Source: SYIM01 sp041182885 (GTDB taxonomy: Bacteria > Pseudomonadota > Gammaproteobacteria > Burkholderiales > Burkholderiaceae_E). From it: a stretch of DNA of 62,722 bases. Positions 50,998 to 60,704 of the stretch are shown here, piece by piece. The stretch is from contig JBMSQB010000012.1 in assembly GCA_049423065.1 (NCBI GenBank), positions 1 through 62,722 of the forward strand, given 5' to 3'. The stretch's first letter is position 1, and each line of letters starts with the position of its first letter. The notes beneath the pieces are model-generated. The model worked only from the letters and a program-made list of their open reading frames with translations, did not search any database and was not told the origin of the DNA. The position numbers were made by a program, and so were the translations under genes.

Positions 50998-51561
50998 ATG
51001 GCGTCCGAATCGGAACCGCAGCATGGCCCAGGGCTGAGTGCCTACGGCGAGGCGCAGCCCCTGGGCCTGCATCGGATTACCAGCTGGATGAATGCGATCG
51101 GCACGCTCATCATTTTCGTGCTGCTCCTCATCACCAACCTCGACGTCCTCGGCCGGGATCTGCTCAACAAGCCGCTGCGTGGTACCACCGAGCTGATGTC
51201 GGTAGGCATTGTGGTGGTCGTCTTCCTGCAGCTGCCCAACACGCTCTGGGCCGGCCGCTTTCCCCGGGCCGACTTCGTGCTCGAAGCCGTTCAACGTCGG
51301 TCGCCCAGGGCGGCGGCCCTGATGCTGAGCGTGTTTCATCTGGTGGGGGCTGCCATGCTCGGCGTGCTGTGTGCCGCCCTTTGGCCAGAGCTGATTCGCG
51401 CCTGGGAACTGGGTGATTACTTCGGTGCCATGGGCGACTTTGCCATTCCGCTCTGGCCGGTCAGGCTCGTGATGCTGATTGGCAGCGCATGTTGTGCGCT
51501 CACCTTTCTGTTCCTCGCGCTCGCCGATCTGCGCAAGGCGTTTGGACCCTCACGCTCATGA
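50998..51561 (+). CDS. dctQ: TRAP transporter small membrane subunit DctQ
   Basis: A 187-residue protein with an N-terminal cytoplasmic extension and four hydrophobic helices. The loop Gly-Arg-Asp-Leu-Leu-Asn-Lys-Pro-Leu-Arg-Gly-Thr-Thr-Glu-Leu is diagnostic. It is 25 bases after dctP and overlaps dctM by four bases (ATGA). Confidence 0.9.
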   Translation: MASESEPQHGPGLSAYGEAQPLGLHRITSWMNAIGTLIIFVLLLITNLDVLGRDLLNKPLRGTTELMSVGIVVVVFLQLPNTLWAGRFPRADFVLEAVQRRSPRAAALMLSVFHLVGAAMLGVLCAALWPELIRAWELGDYFGAMGDFAIPLWPVRLVMLIGSACCALTFLFLALADLRKAFGPSRS

Positions 51562-52862
51562 CGCCTGTCCTCACGGGTGTACTCAGCCTGCTCGCGATGG
51601 TGGTGCTCATCTTCGCGGGGCTTCACATCGCGGTTGCGCTTCTGCTGCTCTCGTTTCTGGGTGTGTTTCTCATTCGTGGCAACGTCGATGCCGCCATGGC
51701 GATGCTCGCGCAGGCTGCCTCCGATACCGTTCAGAGCCACGACTTTGGCGTCGTACCGCTCTTTGTACTGATGGGTCTTCTCGTTTCCAACGCTCAACTC
51801 GGCTCCGACCTGTTCGACGTGGCCAATCGTCTGTGCCGCAAGATCGCAGGGGGCCTGGGAATCGCTACGGTGTTTGCGAACGCGGTGTTTGCGGGCATCA
51901 CCGGCATCTCGATCGCGTCGGCGGCGGTGTTCACCAAAGTGGCCGTGCCCGAAATGCTTCGCTGCCGCTACACGCCCGAGTTTGCCACCGGCTGCGTAGC
52001 GGGGTCGTCGGTACTGGGCATGCTGATTCCTCCCAGCCTGCTGATGATCGTCTACGCGTTCCTTGCCGAGCGTTCGGTTGGCGAGATGTTTCTTGCCGGC
52101 GTAGCGCCAGGGCTATTGCTCGCGGCACTCTTCAGCGGCGGTATTTACCTGATGGCGAAGTTCAAGCCCGGCTATGTCCAGGAAGCGCAGGTGAACCTGA
52201 CGCTCGAGCCAATGAACTTCGCGCAGGCCACGATCAAGCTCGCACCAATCCTGGCCATGATGGCGCTCGTGATCGGCGGCATTTACGCTGGACTCTTTAC
52301 GGCCACCGAAGCAGGTGCAGTGGGCGCGATGGCGGCGCTGGTCATCGCGCTGGCCCGCAAGCGACTGGACCGGAAAATTTTCTGGCAGGTCCTGATCGAA
52401 ACCGGGCGCATCACGGTATCGGTTCTTTTTCTGATCATCGCCGCCAATCTCTACAGCCGGATGCTTGCACTCTCGGGTCTGCCGCAAAGCATCGTGAGCT
52501 GGATGACTGCAGCCGAGTTTGGGCTCGCGGGATTTCTGTCGATGTATTTGCTGATCGTCATCTTTCTTGGCTGCTTTATCGATTCAGTGTCGATCATGCT
52601 GATCGTGCTGCCCCTGTTGCTGCCGGTTGCCAAAGGTCTGGGAATTGATCTGGTCTGGTTCGGCGTGATCACGGTCATCGCAGTGGAAATTGGGCTCCTC
52701 ACGCCGCCCTTCGGTTTGTCGGTCTATACGGTGCGAAGTACGCTTGCCGACAACCGGATCAGCCTGCTTACGATCTTTCGCGGATCGGCACCCTTCGTGG
52801 GCATGATGCTGCTCACCTTGCTGCTTATCATCGTCTTCCCCCGTCTGACCCAGCCCTTCTAG
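51558..52862 (+). CDS. dctM: TRAP transporter large permease DctM
   Basis: A 434-residue permease with 11-12 helices and family motifs Val-Pro-Leu-Phe-Val-Leu-Met-Gly, Gly-Ile-Ser-Ile-Ala-Ser-Ala, Met-Leu-Ile-Pro-Pro-Ser and Leu-Leu-Thr-Pro-Pro-Phe-Gly. It completes the second TRAP set. ATG 51558 overlaps the dctQ stop. It ends before the convergent HyuB-like gene. Confidence 0.92.
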   Translation: MTPVLTGVLSLLAMVVLIFAGLHIAVALLLLSFLGVFLIRGNVDAAMAMLAQAASDTVQSHDFGVVPLFVLMGLLVSNAQLGSDLFDVANRLCRKIAGGLGIATVFANAVFAGITGISIASAAVFTKVAVPEMLRCRYTPEFATGCVAGSSVLGMLIPPSLLMIVYAFLAERSVGEMFLAGVAPGLLLAALFSGGIYLMAKFKPGYVQEAQVNLTLEPMNFAQATIKLAPILAMMALVIGGIYAGLFTATEAGAVGAMAALVIALARKRLDRKIFWQVLIETGRITVSVLFLIIAANLYSRMLALSGLPQSIVSWMTAAEFGLAGFLSMYLLIVIFLGCFIDSVSIMLIVLPLLLPVAKGLGIDLVWFGVITVIAVEIGLLTPPFGLSVYTVRSTLADNRISLLTIFRGSAPFVGMMLLTLLLIIVFPRLTQPF

Positions 52863-52871
52863 AGCGTGGTT

Positions 52872-52907
52872 GGGCCATGCGCATCCGGTTCGAGGTGCGC
52901 ACGGCCC
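52872..52907. terminator. Long hairpin between convergent dctM and hyuB-like genes
   Basis: GGGCCATGCGC (52872-52882) pairs with GCGCACGGCCC (52897-52907) with one mismatch across a 14-base loop. It occupies the 65-base gap between two converging genes. There is no T-run on either strand, so Rho-independent termination is not certain. Confidence 0.42.
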
Positions 52908-52927
52908 GCTTGCGGCCAGGGTGTGGC

Positions 52928-55237
52928 TCAGAGGTTGATCTGAATATCCTGCAGTACCGGGTCACCCGCCAGCGCAATCTCGTTTTCGATCAGCCGCCCA
53001 CAAGCCGGGCAGAAGAACTGACGAAACACCGGGTCGGGATCGATGTACCGCTTGGGGTCACCCACATGCGGATTGGAAGCTGCGACCGGAGACTCCAGTT
53101 TGGCGCAGGCGAGCTTGTAGTTCGAGTCGATCGGTCCCAGGTCGTTGGCGCAGGCGAGGCAACACCAGCGCTTGCGCGCCCGGCCGGGGGACGCCGGATC
53201 AGAGCGCACGGCAAGATTTGCAGTCACTTCTCGAAGAAGCTTCCCACGCAAGGTTCGCAGAGCGAGCGCATCGTCACGCGGGAACGACTTGCGGGCGGCG
53301 CGGCGCTCGTTCCGAAGCGCCTCGGTCGCGGCAACATCGAGGGCATCGTCAGTGATCACCACCCCATAGATTTCGCGTGCCGATCCGGGGGTGACCGCCA
53401 GGTTCTCCACGACATCCTGTCGCACGCTTTCCGCATCGCGCTCGAGCGGGTCGCCGAACCCGCCGCCACCCGTCCAGATGACCGAGTACACGTCGCTTCT
53501 CGCCTGCTTGAAGTTCTGCTGTCGCAGGGCCAGTACCTCTTCGGTGCCACCGACCTCTGCGATATCGCCCGGCATCGTACGCTCGCTGATCAGCTGCTCG
53601 ATCTGCGTGTTGCGCTGGAACTTGTAGACATTCACTGTCGCCGGATAGCCTCCCATCATGCCGGTGGAAGTGGGTATGGCATTACCGGATGAAAGCGTGT
53701 CATGCGTGATGGACTGCGTGCCGTGCGGAATAAAACAGGACTCGGCTGACAAACCGCCCCGGAACTGACCTGCACCGCCTGAATCAGGTACTTCCTTTCG
53801 ATACAGAAAGAGAAGCGGGAAGGTCTGCTCGGTATGCTCGATATTGGGGAGCTTGCAGATGGGTGTGCGCGACTGTCCGCCGGTGGAAATGCCGTCGGCT
53901 TGCGCGAATGCGCCAATCGCCCCGCCGATCGGGTCAACCAGCAGATAGCCGAACGGATCGCCCCACTGGTCGGTGCCCCGAAAAATAGTGGCTGGCCACT
54001 GACTGGTTCCGCCGATGCACATGATGTCCTTGCGCATCTGAGGATCCGAAAAAATCATTTTGCTCAGCACGTTGTAGGTGGGATAGAGCGAAATCTCCAT
54101 CGCCTGAACCGGTGCCGTGGAAACCGATGCCGGAAACTCGGCGCAATTCATCGTGCCGGGCGTGGCGTTGAACCTGACGTGGCGAAGCGCACCACCGATT
54201 GCGAAATACTGATCCCAGCAGAGCAGCTGATTGAGGGCCACCATGATCGAGCCTCGCCAGCCTGAATAGGTGGCATTCATAGCGCCGTCCTGGGGGCTGG
54301 TGCCTTCGTTTCGGAAGGTGAGCGTAGCGCCCTTTTTTTCAAGCGACAGCATGACCCGATAGGCATTGCGATCGCCAGGCCGGCAGCATTCGACATAGGT
54401 GCGGTCCTGCCAACGGCCATCAGGCAGTCGGGCCATCTTTTCGATGAATGCGCGCTCGCCATCGTCGAGAATTTTCCGCATCACCGCCTTCACCACGCCT
54501 GCACCGTAGCGTTCGAGCAGCGCCTCGATACGTGCCTTCGCCGTGAGGTTGCCTGCCAGCTGTGCACGAAAGTCGAGCGCGACCGCTTCGGGCTTGCGCG
54601 ATGCGCGCAAATACAGTTCTTCGATATCGCGGCGGATCTCGCCGTTCTCGATGATCTTGATCGGCGGCACCAGAATGCCTTCCTCATAGGCATTTTCTGC
54701 CGCCAGACAGAAGCTCGATGGCGTGATGCCACCAATATCGTATTGGTGGAGGCAGTTGGTGACCCAGCAGAAGAGCTCATCGCCATGAAACACCGGGCAG
54801 ATCAGCATGACGTCCTGCTGATGGGCAGCGCCCACCCAGGGGTCGTTGGCGAGAAACATGTCGCCGTTGCGAATGCCGGGGTTGTCGGCGCGGTTCTCGA
54901 GAATCCACTTCACCTGCGTATCGGTCACGCCCGACATGTATTGCATGTACGGCCCGAAGAACACGAACTCGCCGTCCTCGGTGAGGATGGATGGATTGAG
55001 ATCGAGGGCATACATCGCCACGGGCGATCCGGACAGCCGCTGGATGGTTGCGCCGTGTTCCTCGTTCACATTCCAGAGACTGTGCCGAATCACCTCGAAG
55101 GTGACGGGATCGAGGTTGCGGTCGTGCTTGCGATGGAGCTTGAGCTTGGGAGAGATCTGGAGATGTTCGGGGGGGATGTAGCCCCCCTTGATGGCGGAAA
55201 ATGTGCTTTGTCTGGGCTTGTGCGCGGTCGTCGGCAT
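52928..55237 (-). CDS. hyuB: Hydantoinase B/acetone-carboxylase-type subunit with C-terminal zinc ribbon
   Basis: A 769-residue protein. Residues about 40-620 form the hydantoinase B/oxoprolinase domain (Asp-Pro-Val-Thr-Phe-Glu-Val-Ile, Asn-Asp-Pro-Trp, His-Gln-Tyr-Asp-Ile-Gly-Gly, Gly-Gly-Gly-Gly-Phe-Gly-Asp-Pro). The last 130 residues carry Cys-Cys-Leu-Ala-Cys and Phe-Cys-Pro-Ala-Cys pairs, a zinc ribbon like that of the separate small subunits of acetone and acetophenone carboxylases. It follows the HyuA-like gene by 3 bases. Such pairs hydrolyse hydantoins or oxoproline, or carboxylate ketones with ATP; the ribbon favours the carboxylase side. Confidence 0.85.
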   Translation of the reverse strand: MPTTAHKPRQSTFSAIKGGYIPPEHLQISPKLKLHRKHDRNLDPVTFEVIRHSLWNVNEEHGATIQRLSGSPVAMYALDLNPSILTEDGEFVFFGPYMQYMSGVTDTQVKWILENRADNPGIRNGDMFLANDPWVGAAHQQDVMLICPVFHGDELFCWVTNCLHQYDIGGITPSSFCLAAENAYEEGILVPPIKIIENGEIRRDIEELYLRASRKPEAVALDFRAQLAGNLTAKARIEALLERYGAGVVKAVMRKILDDGERAFIEKMARLPDGRWQDRTYVECCRPGDRNAYRVMLSLEKKGATLTFRNEGTSPQDGAMNATYSGWRGSIMVALNQLLCWDQYFAIGGALRHVRFNATPGTMNCAEFPASVSTAPVQAMEISLYPTYNVLSKMIFSDPQMRKDIMCIGGTSQWPATIFRGTDQWGDPFGYLLVDPIGGAIGAFAQADGISTGGQSRTPICKLPNIEHTEQTFPLLFLYRKEVPDSGGAGQFRGGLSAESCFIPHGTQSITHDTLSSGNAIPTSTGMMGGYPATVNVYKFQRNTQIEQLISERTMPGDIAEVGGTEEVLALRQQNFKQARSDVYSVIWTGGGGFGDPLERDAESVRQDVVENLAVTPGSAREIYGVVITDDALDVAATEALRNERRAARKSFPRDDALALRTLRGKLLREVTANLAVRSDPASPGRARKRWCCLACANDLGPIDSNYKLACAKLESPVAASNPHVGDPKRYIDPDPVFRQFFCPACGRLIENEIALAGDPVLQDIQINL

Positions 55238-55240
55238 GGC

Positions 55241-57364
55241 TTAGCCTCCGAAAAGAATTTCAAAATTGCCCAGCGCATCGACGCGCAGGCGTTGTTTGGG
55301 CTGGAGCACAATATTGGTGTCGGTCGTTTCGATCACGGCAGGCCCCTTGAGCTCCATACCGTGCCGAAGCTGTGCACCGTCATAGATGGGTGTCCGCTTC
55401 TGTTCACCCAGATCGCTCCAGAACACCTTGCGGTAGCCGGTCCGTGCGCTCTCGGCGTTTGGCTGACGCGACTTCGCCTGCTTCTTGAGGGCAAGGCTTT
55501 GCGTGGCGCTTCTCGCTCGTACGCGGAAGGTGACCATCTCCAGCCGGGCGTCCGCGTAGGAAGATCCCTTGCCGTAAATGGCTTCGTAGCGCTCGTAGAA
55601 CGCCCCGTGAAGATCGTTCAGTGCCTGCGCGCTCAGCTTCGGCCGCGTGCCTTCGGTCAGGGCAGGCAGGTCAACCTCGACCTCGTTGATCTGGCCACGA
55701 TGACGCATGTCGATCGAAAAACTGAGGCGAAGCCGGGATGCGGGTACGCCATCCTTTTTCATCTGATCTCGCGCATGCTTCGCGAGATCGGCAAGTACCC
55801 GGTTGACCCGGTCCAGCCTGAAGGGTGAGCTCTGGATGTCGACCTGCTCATGAACATGAAGCAGATCGGCCGTGGCGGCACCGAACGCACACCAGGTGGA
55901 TGCAATGCGATTCAGCGGAATCAGTACCCGCTGCACACCGAGCTCCCGCGAGAACACGCCCGCGTGGACAGGTCCCGCGCCACCAAATGCGAACACGGTG
56001 AAGTCGCGCGGGTCAAAGCCCTTTTCCACCGTGGTCTTGCGGATGATGTCCGCCATCTTGAACTCGGCGATCTTGGCAATGCCCGCAGCGGTTTCAAACA
56101 TGCCGAGGCCGATTTTCTTCGCAACACCCGCAATCGCCTCCTCCGACCTGGCGCGATCCAGGCGGATTCGGCCACCCAGGAAATTGTCCGGATCGATGTA
56201 GCCAAGCACCACATCGGCATCGGTCACTGTTGGCGTCGTGTTGCCTTTGCCGTAGCAGGCAGGGCCGGGGTCAGCGCCGGCTGATTCTGGTCCTACCCGC
56301 AGCGCCTGGGTGATGGGGTCGACACGCGCGAGCGAGCCACCGCCAGACCCGATAGCCTGGATATCAACCTTGGGAATGAAGTATTCGTACTGCGCAACAT
56401 TGGCGATTGAGCTGTACGCGGGCTTGCCCCGATGAATGATGCCAACGTCGAACGACGTTCCACCCATGTCGGTGGTGATGATGTTGTCGCACTTGATGAG
56501 CTTGCCCATGAAGAGCGAGGCGGTCACGCCCGAGACGGGACCCGAGTCAAGCGTGAGGAGCGGAGCCTGGATTGCACGCTCTACCGAGATCGATCCGCCG
56601 CCGCAGGAGGTGATCTGCAAGGGCCGTCGATAGCCCGCCGCCCGCAGCTGGCCGTCAAGCTGCTTGAGGTAGTTGGAGGTGACCGGTCCGATGTAGGCGT
56701 TGAGCACCGTTGCCGTCATGCGCTCATATTCCCCCCATTTGGGTGCGAGCTCCACCGAGGTGCTCACAAACATTCCGGGTGCACGCTCCCGGATGATTTG
56801 CGCGATCCGCTGTTCATGCGCCGGGTGTTTGAAGGACCAGAGCAGCCCCACGGCAATGGCCTCGACGCCCAGCGCGAGCAGCTCGTCGACTGCGCGGATC
56901 ACCTCGGCCTCGTTCAGGTTGACGACCACCTCACCGTGGCAGTCGACACGCTCGGAGACGCCCCGGATGTAGCGTTTGGGGACGATCGGGACCGGCTTCT
57001 GGCTTTCGGGAAAATGCACCAGCGGATTGAGATTGCGCGAGTCGATTCCGCGCGAACCCCGCATGATGTGGATGATGTCTTCGTGGCCCTTGGTGGTGAT
57101 CAGACCCACCTTGGCGCCGCGCCGCTGGATGAGCGTGTTGGTGCCCACGGTGGTGCCGTGCGTGAGCAGGCTGATACGGCTGCAGAAGGTTTCGAAGTCC
57201 AGCTCAAGCCGCTCGGCGACCAGACGCATGGCATTCAGCATGCCAGTGGCGAAGTGGGGCGGCGTTGATGGGGATTTGGCGGCCAACAGCTCGCCGCTGC
57301 TGCTGAGGACGACGCAATCGGTGAAGGTTCCACCGATGTCGACCCCGACCTGGTAGTGCTCCAT
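55241..57364 (-). CDS. hyuA: Hydantoinase A/oxoprolinase/acetone-carboxylase-type ATPase subunit
   Basis: A 707-residue subunit with an actin-like ATP-binding fold: Val-Asp-Ile-Gly-Gly-Thr-Phe-Thr-Asp at residues 8-16, Thr-His-Gly-Thr-Thr-Val-Gly-Thr-Asn, Asp-Met-Gly-Gly-Thr-Ser-Phe-Asp near 290, and Ala-Phe-Gly-Gly-Ala-Gly-Pro near 450. ATG 57364 gives the exact family N-terminus; a longer frame to 57433 adds unrelated residues. It activates the substrate by phosphorylation for the partner subunit encoded downstream. Confidence 0.9.
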   Translation of the reverse strand: MEHYQVGVDIGGTFTDCVVLSSSGELLAAKSPSTPPHFATGMLNAMRLVAERLELDFETFCSRISLLTHGTTVGTNTLIQRRGAKVGLITTKGHEDIIHIMRGSRGIDSRNLNPLVHFPESQKPVPIVPKRYIRGVSERVDCHGEVVVNLNEAEVIRAVDELLALGVEAIAVGLLWSFKHPAHEQRIAQIIRERAPGMFVSTSVELAPKWGEYERMTATVLNAYIGPVTSNYLKQLDGQLRAAGYRRPLQITSCGGGSISVERAIQAPLLTLDSGPVSGVTASLFMGKLIKCDNIITTDMGGTSFDVGIIHRGKPAYSSIANVAQYEYFIPKVDIQAIGSGGGSLARVDPITQALRVGPESAGADPGPACYGKGNTTPTVTDADVVLGYIDPDNFLGGRIRLDRARSEEAIAGVAKKIGLGMFETAAGIAKIAEFKMADIIRKTTVEKGFDPRDFTVFAFGGAGPVHAGVFSRELGVQRVLIPLNRIASTWCAFGAATADLLHVHEQVDIQSSPFRLDRVNRVLADLAKHARDQMKKDGVPASRLRLSFSIDMRHRGQINEVEVDLPALTEGTRPKLSAQALNDLHGAFYERYEAIYGKGSSYADARLEMVTFRVRARSATQSLALKKQAKSRQPNAESARTGYRKVFWSDLGEQKRTPIYDGAQLRHGMELKGPAVIETTDTNIVLQPKQRLRVDALGNFEILFGG

Positions 57365-57529
57365 CCTGACTCCCAACGGAAAGCGGTGCATCCGCTCGCC
57401 GCACGGATCGGGGAGAGCCGTGTGCGGGATCACCGTGATCGGCAGTTTGCAGTCCTCGTGCGCTGAAAGCCATTGCGGCGTGGCATCAGACCCATGCCTC
57501 GCGCTTATGCCCCCGCGATCGGGCCAGGG

Positions 57530-58453
57530 TCAGTCGAGAAATTGCGCGCCCAGCCAACCGCCCTGCCGGGCATGATGGCTCAGGATCTCGACCAGTCGCT
57601 CGCGCAGTCGGTGGCCAGCAAGCGGAATGCCGCGCTCGCGCACATGAACCAGCGTCCAGCAGACGGTGAGCCCCTCGATCGGCGCGGCGCTCAATTGACC
57701 CGCGCGGTGCTGCGAAAAAATCGCACTATAGGGCAGCACGGTGAATCCCTTGCCACGCACGACCAGATCGCACAGCAGGCGGGAAGAGTTGGTTTCGAGT
57801 TTGGGGGTGAGCGCGCGCCCCAGCCCTGCCAGATGCCGGTCGACGATGGTGCGCATGGCGTTGGGGCGCGAAGTCAGCAGCATGGGACGACGCCCCAGGC
57901 TTTCAACCTTGACCGCGCGCGAGATGTTCAGATTGCTGCCATTCGATCCCACCAGGAAAAGTTGCTCTCGAAGAAGTGCCCGGCTATGGAGGAGGTCCAG
58001 CGGTTCCACATCGGAGACCAGCGCCGCATCAAGTCTGCCGGTCAGGACCATTTCATGGAGAGTGCCGCTCAGGCCCTCGATGATCCGCAGTCGGACCTCT
58101 GGATAAAGATCGATGTAGTCGGCCATCAGTCGACTGGTCACGATGTCGTAAAGCGAGGGCGGCACGCCGAAGCTGAATTCTCCCTTGGGTTCGGTTGCGT
58201 ATTTGCCCACCTCGCCGCTGATCTTGCGTATCTGAGCGAGAACGCTCTCGGCGCGCTCAAGCAGCTCCTGGCCCGCCGGGGTGAGCGTCACGCCCTTGTC
58301 TGAACGGTAAAAGAGCAGCACGCCCAGATCCTTTTCGAGCTGCTGCATCTGTCGGGTGAGCGAGGGTTGGGACACGCGCAGCAGGTGCGCAGCACGGGTG
58401 ATGCTGCGTGATTCCGCAATCTGCTTGAAGTATTCGAGTTGACGAAGGTTCAC
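57530..58453 (-). CDS. LysR-family transcriptional regulator
   Basis: A 307-residue regulator with an N-terminal winged helix-turn-helix (about 1-60; Ile-Thr-Arg-Ala-Ala-His-Leu-Leu-Arg-Val-Ser-Gln-Pro-Ser-Leu) and a two-lobed effector-binding domain. The start is GTG 58453. It lies between the LeuCD pair and the HyuAB genes on the same strand, rather than divergent from a target. It may respond to a pathway intermediate and control either neighbouring set. Confidence 0.92.
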   Translation of the reverse strand: MNLRQLEYFKQIAESRSITRAAHLLRVSQPSLTRQMQQLEKDLGVLLFYRSDKGVTLTPAGQELLERAESVLAQIRKISGEVGKYATEPKGEFSFGVPPSLYDIVTSRLMADYIDLYPEVRLRIIEGLSGTLHEMVLTGRLDAALVSDVEPLDLLHSRALLREQLFLVGSNGSNLNISRAVKVESLGRRPMLLTSRPNAMRTIVDRHLAGLGRALTPKLETNSSRLLCDLVVRGKGFTVLPYSAIFSQHRAGQLSAAPIEGLTVCWTLVHVRERGIPLAGHRLRERLVEILSHHARQGGWLGAQFLD

Positions 58454-58494
58454 AGCGTAATCACCGGCCAGGAGGACGAGGCTGCAAGCAGCGC

Positions 58495-59121
58495 TCAGCA
58501 GCCATCCAGATACGCCCAGGGCCTGCGCGCCCGGTCGCGGCTGCGAAACGCATCGATCTCTGCGCGTGCCGACAGGGTCATATCGATTTCATCCAGACCC
58601 CTGAGGAGCATGGTGCGTAGCGCAGGCGGCGTGTGAAAGCGAAAGCGCTGACCCGATGGACTGCGAACCTCCCCCGCATCGAGGTCGACTGTGACCTGCG
58701 CCTGCCCGTCGCTTTTTTCCACCTCGTCGGCGATCTTCCGAACCGCTTCGATTGGCAGCTCGACCGGCAGGATGCCGTTTCGGAAGCAGTTGTTGAAGAA
58801 AATACCGCCGAAGCTTGGTGCGATCAGGGCGCGAAAGCCGAACTCGCGCAGCGCCTTGGGTGCGCGCTCGCGTGAGGAACCACAGCCGAAATTCCGATCG
58901 GCGAGGAGGATCTGGGCCTGGTCATAGGGCGCGCGGTTCAGGATGAACGCGGGATCGGGCGTGCGGTCATCGCCCAGGAACCGCTGATTGGCAAACAGCA
59001 TCTTGCCGTAGCCGGTGGCATCAGGCCCGCCCATGTAGCGGGCCGGGATGATCTGATCGGTATCGATATTGATGACCAGCATCGCGGCGGCAATCCCGGT
59101 GACACGTTGAAACGATTCCAT
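58495..59121 (-). CDS. leuD: 3-isopropylmalate dehydratase small subunit-like protein
   Basis: A 208-residue swivel subunit with canonical Asn-Phe-Gly-Cys-Gly-Ser-Ser-Arg-Glu, Pro-Ser-Phe-Gly-Gly-Ile-Phe-Phe-Asn-Asn and Asp-Thr-Asp-Gln-Ile-Ile-Pro near the start. The catalytic Ser and Arg are intact. It lies 15 bases after leuC. It may serve leucine synthesis, or a related dehydration such as citraconate or dimethylmalate; leuA and leuB are not in the window. Confidence 0.9.
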   Translation of the reverse strand: MESFQRVTGIAAAMLVINIDTDQIIPARYMGGPDATGYGKMLFANQRFLGDDRTPDPAFILNRAPYDQAQILLADRNFGCGSSRERAPKALREFGFRALIAPSFGGIFFNNCFRNGILPVELPIEAVRKIADEVEKSDGQAQVTVDLDAGEVRSPSGQRFRFHTPPALRTMLLRGLDEIDMTLSARAEIDAFRSRDRARRPWAYLDGC

Positions 59122-59136
59122 AGTGGTCTCCGGTGG

Positions 59137-60555
59137 TCAGCGGTGGCTGGCAAGTAGCGGTCTCGGGTCGGCGATCGCGCCGCTGACCGCCGATGCGGCG
59201 ACCGTGGCCGGGCTTGCAAGATGCGTTCGGGTGCGTGGTCCCTGTCGACCTTCGAAATTCCGGTTGGTGGTGCTCACTACACGCTGATCGGCGAAGCGGT
59301 TGTCGCCAAGATGCCCGCAGTAGCCGCAGCCCGCCTCGTGCCACTCGAAGCCGGCTTCGCGAAAGACGCGATCGATGCCTTCAGCCTCGGCCGCCTGTCG
59401 AACGGGGGTGGACCCGGGTACGCAGACGGCCTGTACGCCGGGCTTGACGCGACGGCCGCGCAGGATACGGGCGGCTTCGCGCAGGTCTGACAGCCGCGCG
59501 TTGGTACACGAGCCGATATAGACCGCATCGATTGGCGTGCCGATGAGTGGCGTACCTGGCGACAGTTGCATGTAGGCGAGCGCACGCGCGGCGAGATCGC
59601 GCGCCTCGGCGTCGGCCGCTTCGGCAGGGTCGGGCACGGCTGCGGTGATGTCGACCGAGTGCTGCGGACTGGTGCCCCAGCTCAACTGCGGGGCGATCGA
59701 TGCGCAGTCGATCGATACCTCGCGGCCGAAGCGGGCCCCGTCGTCGGTCCGCAGGGCTCGCCAGCAGGCGATGGCTTGATCCCAGGCCTCGCCCTTGGGC
59801 GACCAGGCGCGACCCGCCAGGTATTCGAAGGTGACGTCGTCCGGCGGGACGAAGCCGTATTTCGCCTGGAACTCGATCGACATGTTGCAAAGCGTCAGGC
59901 GCGCTTCAACCGGTAGCGACGCCACCGCATCGCCCGCAAACTCGACGGCGTACCCGATGCCCGCGGCAGCTCCGAGTCGGGCGATCAGCGCGAGGATCAT
60001 GTCCTTCGCATAGACGCCTTCGCCGAGTTTTCCGTTGAACGAAACCCGCATCGTCGCGGGGCGGGTCTGGGCAAGTGTCTGGGTGGCCAGCACATGCTCG
60101 GCCTCGCTCACGCCCACCCCCCAGGCGACCGCGCCAATGCCACCTACCGTGCAGGTATGGCTGTCGCAGCACACCAGCGTGGTTCCTGGCAGTGCGATGC
60201 CCAGTTCGGGGGCCGCCACATGGGCAATCCCCTGTCGTGGGTCGTCATAGTCGATGAAATTGAGCTGCCAGCGCTGCGCCTCGGCGCGCGTGGTGCTGAT
60301 CATGGAAAAGCCGCTCGGGGAGGGTGAGTCGGTCGGTCCCCGGCCCGGACGGGTGGCGATCAGGTGCTCGATGATCGTGAAGACCTGGGCGCGGCTGTCG
60401 GGCGTCCGGCCGGCGCGCGCCATGGCGTGCAGCACCTGGCTGCCACCCAGCTCGTGAAGAATCAGTCGATCGATCTGCAGCAGGTCGGTGGATCCTTCAA
60501 GGGTCCGGATGGCATGATCCGCCCACACTTTGTCGAAATAGGTCAGTCCGGACAC
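59137..60555 (-). CDS. leuC: 3-isopropylmalate dehydratase large subunit-like protein
   Basis: A 472-residue aconitase-family large subunit. It has the substrate motif Cys-Asp-Ser-His-Thr-Cys-Thr, and cluster cysteines in Gly-Ser-Cys-Thr-Asn and Gly-Cys-Gly-Tyr-Cys. GTG 60555 gives a normal N-terminus (Leu-Thr-Tyr-Phe-Asp-Lys-Val-Trp); GTG 60561 is an alternative. It is divergent from a Bug gene at 60705. The lack of neighbouring leuA or leuB, and a location in a catabolic region, leave the substrate open. Confidence 0.9.
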   Translation of the reverse strand: MSGLTYFDKVWADHAIRTLEGSTDLLQIDRLILHELGGSQVLHAMARAGRTPDSRAQVFTIIEHLIATRPGRGPTDSPSPSGFSMISTTRAEAQRWQLNFIDYDDPRQGIAHVAAPELGIALPGTTLVCCDSHTCTVGGIGAVAWGVGVSEAEHVLATQTLAQTRPATMRVSFNGKLGEGVYAKDMILALIARLGAAAGIGYAVEFAGDAVASLPVEARLTLCNMSIEFQAKYGFVPPDDVTFEYLAGRAWSPKGEAWDQAIACWRALRTDDGARFGREVSIDCASIAPQLSWGTSPQHSVDITAAVPDPAEAADAEARDLAARALAYMQLSPGTPLIGTPIDAVYIGSCTNARLSDLREAARILRGRRVKPGVQAVCVPGSTPVRQAAEAEGIDRVFREAGFEWHEAGCGYCGHLGDNRFADQRVVSTTNRNFEGRQGPRTRTHLASPATVAASAVSGAIADPRPLLASHR

Positions 60556-60704
60556 GGCCACGCCCCGTTGCGTCAGATGAGGGAAACAGTCTATCCCGGC
60601 AAGCGTGGATCGGCTTCGATCCGTGAGCGTGTTGAATACCGCAACGGAAACACATGGCCCGGGAGGCGCCCCGGTAGCATGGGCGTATTCAAGGGAGGCC
60701 GCAC

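Noticed and set aside
51479..52648. Plus-strand frame overlapping dctM
   Set aside because: It is a frame-shifted shadow of the permease; no start signal and an Arg/Ser-rich product.
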